A DNA stretch of 10,307 bases from Planctomycetales bacterium (lineage in GTDB: Bacteria; Planctomycetota; UBA11346), in the NCBI GenBank assembly GCA_025362255.1, contig JANYGY010000226.1:1-10307 (forward strand), in the 5' to 3' direction. The position numbers were made by a program, and so were the translations under genes. Below are positions 5,681 to 10,307 of the stretch, piece by piece. A model generated the notes under the pieces. The model did no database searches. It saw nothing but the letters and a program-made list of their open reading frames with translations, and was not told the DNA's origin. Every line of letters begins with the position of its first letter. The stretch's first letter is position 1.

Positions 5681-8620
5681 ATGAAATTCTTATTCGTTTT
5701 ATTGATCATGACGGTGACCTGGGGCGCTCATCTGGTCGCCGAGGATCTGACGCTGCCGCCGGTGAATGTGAGTTTGGATTATACGCCTTTCAATGTTTCG
5801 GGTTTTACTGCCACATTCGAGATCACATTGCCCGGAGGCTCGAATGCCTGGGTCGAGACTTTGCCATCAAGTGCCTTGCTATACCAAGTCACGACCGGCA
5901 ACCCGATTGGAACTTCTGAACAGGTCCTCGACCCCCAAGGTCGGGTGAATTTTGTCACCTACGACAACATCGACACCGTCACCAGTTTCATCTTTGCCGA
6001 TTCTGCTCCCGGATTTTCCGGGCGACGCTACGGCCTGTGTTCAATCCGCCTCAACAGCAACGCGATCACTGGCGATCCAGGGGCGTTGGATGTGTATCTG
6101 ACCGATCTGGCAACCGGCGCAAAATTGACGGGTGCGACGGTGGCGTTGGCGAGCCCGACTTCCGCTCTGATCGAAGTTGGAGATGGTCAGTACCGCGCGC
6201 AGACGACCACCACCCAGGCGCGCACCATCAATGCCAGTCTCACCGGCTATAATTCGAAAAATTTTCCGGCGACGTTGACCGCTGGAATGATCACATCGCT
6301 GCCCCAGACGCTGACGAATCCGACTCCTGGTGTCGTCAACATCAGCACCACTGCGAGCAATCCGACGGGGGCCAATCCGATTCCGTTCCGGATCTATTTT
6401 TTCAAACCAGTCAATGCCGCGCTGGGTGATTTCACGATCAGTGATCTCGCGGTCACCAACGGCGTGATCAGCAGCCTGGATGGCGGCCCGGGCGATTACA
6501 CCGCGCAGGTGATTCCGACCGCGGCGGGCGTTGTGCAGCTGGCGCTGGCAGCGGGCACCGTGCGCGACAACGCAAACATCCCCAACGCCGCCGCCAACAC
6601 CTTGGCGATCACCTATGATGCGACCGGGCCAGAGGTCACGATCGATCAAGCTTTGACGCAGGTCGATCCGGCGACCAGTTATCCGCTGCGCTTTGCCGTC
6701 CACTTCAGCGAAAGCGTCACCGGCTTCACCAGCGGCGACGTGCGCTTGAGCGGCACCGCCGGCGATCCGAAATTCGCCTCGGTCACCGGCAGTGGAGCCG
6801 ATTACGTGGTCGAGGTCGTCGGCATGTCGGGCCCGGGGACGGTGATCGCGACCATTGGGGCCGATGCCGCCACCGGCGCCTCTGGCCCCAGCCGCGCGTC
6901 GTCGAGCACCGACAACGTGGTGACCTGGTCGCCGCCGGCGAATTACTCGCTGCCAACCCTGATCCGCCGGCTCGACTACACTGCGACCAGTACGCCACCG
7001 AGCGAGTTCACCAACATCGACCTCGGAGCGAATGCATGGGTCGTGCTGCCGCCGCGCAACAGCAACACCCGCCTGACCCAATTTTCGGGGGCCGCGGTTC
7101 CCATCCAGAATGAAATAGCGATCACCACCCAGGACACGGTGGTGACCAGCGCTGCGACGGGCAAGGTGCGTGTCGGCGCCAACGGACTCAGCGGTGATAC
7201 CAGCGATTTCTTCACCTATTCCTTGACCCCACCCGGCACGGCTGATCGCCAGTTCGGTTTCGTCCATCTGACGATGGTCAATAATTCCGATCTCAACCTG
7301 ACCATCGGCGGGGTCTTCGTCACCCTCCGCGATGGCGCGGGCAATCGCATCACTGGCGCTACCCTGGCCTATGGCGCCACCGCCGAGACCGGCGCGCCGT
7401 TCAGCGAAGTGACCGCAGGCGTCTATCGCCTGATCATTTCTAACAACACCACCGGCACGATCTTCGTCCGCGCCGCGGGCTTCCAGGATGTCGCCCAGGT
7501 GAGGGCGTTGTCGGTCGGATTTTTCCCGGAGGTGCCGATTGTGCTCACCGTCGGTTCGCTGGTCGCGACGATCACCTCACCAATTGCTGAGCTGACCCGG
7601 GCGAAAAGCTTCCCGGTGACGTTCACCTTTTCGACCTCGGTCAGCGATTTCACCGCGGCAGATATCGTGATGACCAATGGCAGCTTCAGCGGCTTGGCAC
7701 CAACTGATGCCAGCGGCACCACCTACACCGGGACCGTCACCGCCAGAAGCAGCGGCAGGGTACGCATCGAGATCGCTTCCGGGGCGGCCAATGCCGGGGG
7801 TTTCGCGAGCAACGCCGCAGCCCTGACGCGCACCTATGACCCGACCGGGCCGTTGGTGACGATCAACCAGGCCAGTGGGCAGAGCGATCCGAGCGTCACC
7901 GGGCCGTTCGCCTTCACCGTGGTGTTCACCGCCCCGGTCAGCGGCTTCACCGCCAGCGATGTCAGTTTTTCCAGCTCGACGTCGACCGGCGCATTGACCG
8001 CCGTGGTCACCGGAAGCGGCACGACGTACTCGGTGAGCGTCAGCGGCATGGTCGGTGACGGCACGGTGATCGCGTCGATTCCCGTCGACGCCGCGCTCGC
8101 CAATGGCCATCCGTCAGCCGCCAGCACCAGCACCGACAACTCGGTGACGTTCACTCCGCCAAGCGTCGGCAGGCCCAGCGTGACGATCAATCAGGATGCC
8201 AATCAGCCGGATCCGACCCCACTGCCGGTGATCGCCTTCCGGGTGCGCTTCAGCAATCCAGTCAACGGTTTCACCGCCAGCGATGTCACTCTATCTGGAA
8301 CGGCTTCAGGTCCGCTGAGCCGGAGCATCACCAAGGTCGGCATCAGTGAGCGCGAGTACCTGGTGCTGGTCAGCGGCATGAGCAGCGCGGGCACGGTGAT
8401 CGCCTCGATCGCCGCCGGGGCCGCCATCGGCCAAGCCGGCAGCGAACCGATCCTGGCCTCGACCAGCACCGACAACGAGGTCACCTACGCCCCCGTCAAC
8501 GGCGCGATCAGCCGACCGACCGCCGCCGAAGGCAGCAGCGCCTGCGGCCTGGGCTCGGGCCTCGCGACCCTGCTCCTCGGCAGTGCACTGCTGCTGATCT
8601 CCCGCCGCACGCTGCGCTGA
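5681..8620 (+). CDS. Large exported Ig-repeat surface protein with C-terminal Cys-Gly membrane anchor
   Basis: The 979-residue product starts with a Sec signal peptide (cut probably after LVA, residue 20) and has no catalytic motif I can see. Layout: an all-beta module (about 30-213), an Ig-like domain of type a (216-316), an Ig-like domain of type b (317-416), a second copy of the beta module (428-623), type a again (627-723), then two type b domains (724-824 and 832-936). Type b is the common bacterial Ig-like repeat: it starts VTINQ..Q.DP, has GFT..DV in the middle and GTVIA.I later, and ends STDN.VT. The C-terminus has SSACGLGSG with Cys955, a hydrophobic helix (about 960-973) and Arg-Arg, a layout like the MYXO-CTERM, Synerg-CTERM and GlyGly-CTERM sorting tails. 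It follows the barrel gene by 11 bases. Adhesin, stalk or envelope-matrix component are reasonable readings. Exact function is unknown. Confidence 0.88.
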   Translation: MKFLFVLLIMTVTWGAHLVAEDLTLPPVNVSLDYTPFNVSGFTATFEITLPGGSNAWVETLPSSALLYQVTTGNPIGTSEQVLDPQGRVNFVTYDNIDTVTSFIFADSAPGFSGRRYGLCSIRLNSNAITGDPGALDVYLTDLATGAKLTGATVALASPTSALIEVGDGQYRAQTTTTQARTINASLTGYNSKNFPATLTAGMITSLPQTLTNPTPGVVNISTTASNPTGANPIPFRIYFFKPVNAALGDFTISDLAVTNGVISSLDGGPGDYTAQVIPTAAGVVQLALAAGTVRDNANIPNAAANTLAITYDATGPEVTIDQALTQVDPATSYPLRFAVHFSESVTGFTSGDVRLSGTAGDPKFASVTGSGADYVVEVVGMSGPGTVIATIGADAATGASGPSRASSSTDNVVTWSPPANYSLPTLIRRLDYTATSTPPSEFTNIDLGANAWVVLPPRNSNTRLTQFSGAAVPIQNEIAITTQDTVVTSAATGKVRVGANGLSGDTSDFFTYSLTPPGTADRQFGFVHLTMVNNSDLNLTIGGVFVTLRDGAGNRITGATLAYGATAETGAPFSEVTAGVYRLIISNNTTGTIFVRAAGFQDVAQVRALSVGFFPEVPIVLTVGSLVATITSPIAELTRAKSFPVTFTFSTSVSDFTAADIVMTNGSFSGLAPTDASGTTYTGTVTARSSGRVRIEIASGAANAGGFASNAAALTRTYDPTGPLVTINQASGQSDPSVTGPFAFTVVFTAPVSGFTASDVSFSSSTSTGALTAVVTGSGTTYSVSVSGMVGDGTVIASIPVDAALANGHPSAASTSTDNSVTFTPPSVGRPSVTINQDANQPDPTPLPVIAFRVRFSNPVNGFTASDVTLSGTASGPLSRSITKVGISEREYLVLVSGMSSAGTVIASIAAGAAIGQAGSEPILASTSTDNEVTYAPVNGAISRPTAAEGSSACGLGSGLATLLLGSALLLISRRTLR
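5768..8488 (+). repeat. Internal duplication of a roughly 400-residue multidomain unit
   Basis: The order beta module, Ig type a, Ig type b occurs at 5768-6928 and again at 6962-8152, with one further type b copy at 8174-8488. Matching landmarks in the beta modules are LDYT near each start, NAWVETLP against NAWVVLPP, and TGAKLTGATVAL against GNRITGATLAY, each followed by an Asp/Glu-Val..G.YR segment. The copies have diverged strongly, so this is an old duplication visible at protein level, not a recent DNA repeat. Confidence 0.75.
7850..8488 (+). repeat. Tandem pair of type b bacterial Ig-like repeats
   Basis: Two adjacent copies (7850-8152 and 8174-8488) share GFTASDV, VSGM, GTVIASI and ASTSTDN at matching positions. 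The third relative lies at 6629-6928 (GFTSGDV, VVGM, GTVIATI, ASSSTDN). The tandem pair is more alike than either is to the distant copy, which suggests a later local duplication. Confidence 0.75.
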
Positions 8621-8699
8621 TTCTTTCTGGCCTCTTCTCCTGTCCACCTCTGCGCCTCTGCGATCTCCTGTTCTGCTGTTGCCGCAACGACCAATCACC
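8621..8699. other. Convergent intergenic gap with a tandem 8-mer
   Basis: This gap separates the ends of two genes that face each other. It is pyrimidine-rich on the plus strand and holds a perfect tandem CCTCTGCG at 8647-8662. The only inverted repeat I find is GTTG-ccg-CAAC at 8678-8688, too short and without a T-run, so I do not call a terminator. Confidence 0.5.
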
Positions 8700-10298
8700 T
8701 CACGCCGACCAGCATTCCGCCCACGCGGTATGTGGTGGCGCATCGCTTTCGACCCGCGCCAGGATCACGCACGGGTGTCCTTCGGCGAGCAGCCCAGCAA
8801 CAGTGATGCGACCGTCGTCATCACTCGCCCCGAGCAGCGCAAAACCTGGGCCGCGCAGACCACAGCGGATGCTGAGTTCACCGATCGGCATGGTTGGCAA
8901 GGTGTAGACGAAGGTTTGCGCGGCGATGGTGCCGGCTTGGCGATCACGCTCAAAAACGCGATCGATCGCCGCCGAGCCGGCGGTCGTCAGCAGCACCACC
9001 GCGGTTGCCTGGGGCAAGGTGTTTGCTTGGTCTAAGCGCACGCCCAAGGCGACCAGCGCGCGGCAGGCGAGATCCATGCGCCCCCAGGTCGGATCGGTTC
9101 TCCCCAGCACAGCGAGCGCGCTCAACGCATCGAGCACGCCACCGGTCTGCGCCAGCGTCGCGCGGGCAGTGCAGCGCGGCGTGACCGCGCACAGCGGCTG
9201 CGGCGGGCTGAGACCGACGAGCACCGCGGCATTGAGTCCGCCAAAACCCGCATTCGGCGACAGCCATGGAGCGGCACAGCGATGCTGCCCCGGCGGCAGC
9301 AAACGCAGATCCTCCGCTCCGGCGCGCAGCCCGACGATGCCGGGAGCGTTTGCTTCGCTGGCCAACGCGGCCGCGCACAAGGCGGCCTCGGTCAGACCGC
9401 AGGCACCCAGACTGTGGCCGAGCAATCCCTTCCAGGCGGTGATCGGCGTGGACGGCGCGAGCGTGCGATAGGCCGCAGCTTCGCTGTCGTCGTTGAAACG
9501 CGTGCCGGTGCCATGCGCGACGATCAGCCCCGGCGCTTGGTCGCCGCCCCGCTGCAACGCCGCCGCGCACGCCGCGCGCACCCCGGCACCATCGCGCGCC
9601 GGTCCGGTCAGATGCTGCGCATCCATCGCCGCGCCCCAGCCCTGCAACCACACGCCAGGACTGACATCGGCAGCGAGCAGCATCGCCGCCGCGGTTTCCC
9701 CCAAGATCAAACCAGCACGCTCACGATCGAACGGTCGGCAGGAGTCAGGGTCGAGTGCCTGCAACGCTGCGAAACCGTCGCGCACGAAATCACTCAACCG
9801 ATCACCGGCCAAGACCAGCACGCGCCTCGCCTGGCCGGTCAGGATCCGTCGCGCTGCCTCGCCCAACGCGGCTGGTCCGCTGGCGCACGCCGCACTCACC
9901 GCAAAAGCCGGGATATCAAGGCGGCGTCCCAATTCAGCGGCGAGGTCGGCCGGACTTCCGGAAAGAGCCCTCGCTGAATCGCCGGCCAGCAACGCTGCGC
10001 CGTATCGCGGCAGATCGCCCTTGGTCGTCGCCAGGATCAGCAGATCGCACGATTCACCCTCCGGCAGAACCCGCCGCGCTAAGCGCAGCAATACGGCGAC
10101 CAGATCGGTATCAGGCAACTCCGCCGGACATCCCCGCGCCTGACTCAGCGCGAGCAAGGTGGCGTGAGCATCACCAGCCGGAGTTTCCACCGCAGAGCGT
10201 ACGATTCGGGGCACTGGTGAGCCACGCTGGCGAGCACCACTGGCACGCAAGAGAACAAGGGCTTCGAGACTCAATAGTGACATGGGCGGCTCGCCCAT
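8700..10298 (-). CDS. Beta-ketoacyl synthase fused to a cysteine-less ketosynthase-like half domain
   Basis: The first 370 or so of 532 residues form a complete thiolase-fold ketosynthase that should condense acyl-ACP or acyl-thioester units. The nucleophile Cys138 sits in SAACASG, the two His are His262 in AHGTGT and His295 in KGLLGHS (with Lys290), and the GFGG loop is at 351-354. An early TTKGD stretch (91-95) is like the TTKG motif of aryl polyene and flexirubin-type synthases. Residues about 380-532 resemble the N-terminal half of a second ketosynthase: FVYTLPTMPIGELSIRCGLR, then GPGFALLGASDDD where an active Cys is expected but absent, so it may act like a chain-length factor. No ACP or ketoreductase partner is in the window. 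The ATG at 10298 is 9 bases from the edge and the frame stays open, so the true start may lie outside; an internal ATG at 10283 (MSLLSLEALVLL) is also plausible. The pathway is uncertain. Confidence 0.9.
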   Translation of the reverse strand: MGEPPMSLLSLEALVLLRASGARQRGSPVPRIVRSAVETPAGDAHATLLALSQARGCPAELPDTDLVAVLLRLARRVLPEGESCDLLILATTKGDLPRYGAALLAGDSARALSGSPADLAAELGRRLDIPAFAVSAACASGPAALGEAARRILTGQARRVLVLAGDRLSDFVRDGFAALQALDPDSCRPFDRERAGLILGETAAAMLLAADVSPGVWLQGWGAAMDAQHLTGPARDGAGVRAACAAALQRGGDQAPGLIVAHGTGTRFNDDSEAAAYRTLAPSTPITAWKGLLGHSLGACGLTEAALCAAALASEANAPGIVGLRAGAEDLRLLPPGQHRCAAPWLSPNAGFGGLNAAVLVGLSPPQPLCAVTPRCTARATLAQTGGVLDALSALAVLGRTDPTWGRMDLACRALVALGVRLDQANTLPQATAVVLLTTAGSAAIDRVFERDRQAGTIAAQTFVYTLPTMPIGELSIRCGLRGPGFALLGASDDDGRITVAGLLAEGHPCVILARVESDAPPHTAWAECWSA

Positions 10299-10299
10299 G
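10281..10299 (-). promoter_or_regulatory. Inverted repeat covering both candidate start codons of the ketosynthase gene
   Basis: CATGGGCG and CGCCCATG form a perfect 8-base stem with a 3-base loop. On the minus strand each arm contains one of the two candidate ATG codons (10298 and 10283), so in mRNA both could be paired. It could limit initiation, but if translation starts further upstream it would simply be coding sequence. Confidence 0.3.
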
Positions 10300-10307
10300 A
10301 TTCGAAT

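Noticed and set aside
5681..5830. AT-richer start of the Ig-repeat gene as a sign of recent transfer
   Set aside because: The shift is limited to the signal-peptide and first-domain codons, which are often AT-richer, and the rest of the gene matches its neighbours.
6041..7267. Long open frame on the minus strand opposite the Ig-repeat gene (408 codons)
   Set aside because: Composition is dominated by Arg/Gly/Ala/Asp with no recognisable motif, and it crosses domain boundaries of a well-supported plus-strand protein.
6629..8488. Direct repeats as a CRISPR array or mobile element
   Set aside because: The repetition follows protein domain boundaries of about 100 codons, with diverged DNA and no short identical repeats or spacers.
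9282..9977. Plus-strand open frames opposite the ketosynthase gene
   Set aside because: Arg/Gln-rich translations without motifs; the minus strand has an intact ketosynthase active site over the same bases.
668..10298. HIP1-like GCGATCGC palindromes
   Set aside because: GATC is frequent, but I did not find the full octamer repeated, so there is no HIP1 signal.

Overview
The window comes from a high-GC (roughly 60-65% by eye), gene-dense, diderm (Gram-negative type) bacterium. Three things point to an outer membrane: a lipobox lipoprotein, a FadL/PorV-like beta-barrel that ends in phenylalanine, and Sec signal peptides. A transmembrane Hanks-type Ser/Thr kinase, a stand-alone N-terminal glutamine amidase and a large Ig-repeat surface protein with a C-terminal anchor together suggest the PVC/Planctomycetota group or a relative. 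No phylogenetic marker is present, so that placement is a low-to-moderate confidence inference.

Layout. (1) 58-597 (+): protein N-terminal glutamine amidohydrolase of the NTAQ1/WDYHV family, with a readable Cys-His-Asp triad. (2) 668-8620 (+): a four-gene, probably co-transcribed block. It holds a membrane Ser/Thr kinase with a CsgG/LpoB-like domain outside the membrane (668-2539), a TPR-containing lipoprotein ending in a similar CsgG/FlgO-like plus FlgT_C-like module (2536-4263), a FadL/PorV-like outer-membrane barrel (4260-5669), and a 979-residue Ig-repeat exported protein with a Cys-Gly-type C-terminal anchor (5681-8620). The first two junctions are 4-base ATGA stop/start overlaps and the third gap is 11 bases. 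(3) 8621-8699: a short convergent gap with a tandem 8-mer and no clear terminator. (4) 8700-10298 (-): a ketosynthase with a complete Cys-His-His active site, fused to a second ketosynthase-like half domain that lacks the active-site cysteine.

How the genes may work together. The four-gene block reads as an envelope unit. The kinase could sense something in the periplasm through a domain related to the C-terminus of the neighbouring lipoprotein. The lipoprotein and barrel sit at the outer membrane, and the Ig-repeat protein is a candidate cargo or surface structure. I know of no characterised system with this composition, and its function is inferred only from gene order and domain resemblance. 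The amidase and the ketosynthase are probably independent: the first fits an N-degron or protein-modification role, the second a polyene, resorcinol or unusual fatty-acid pathway lying mostly beyond the right edge.
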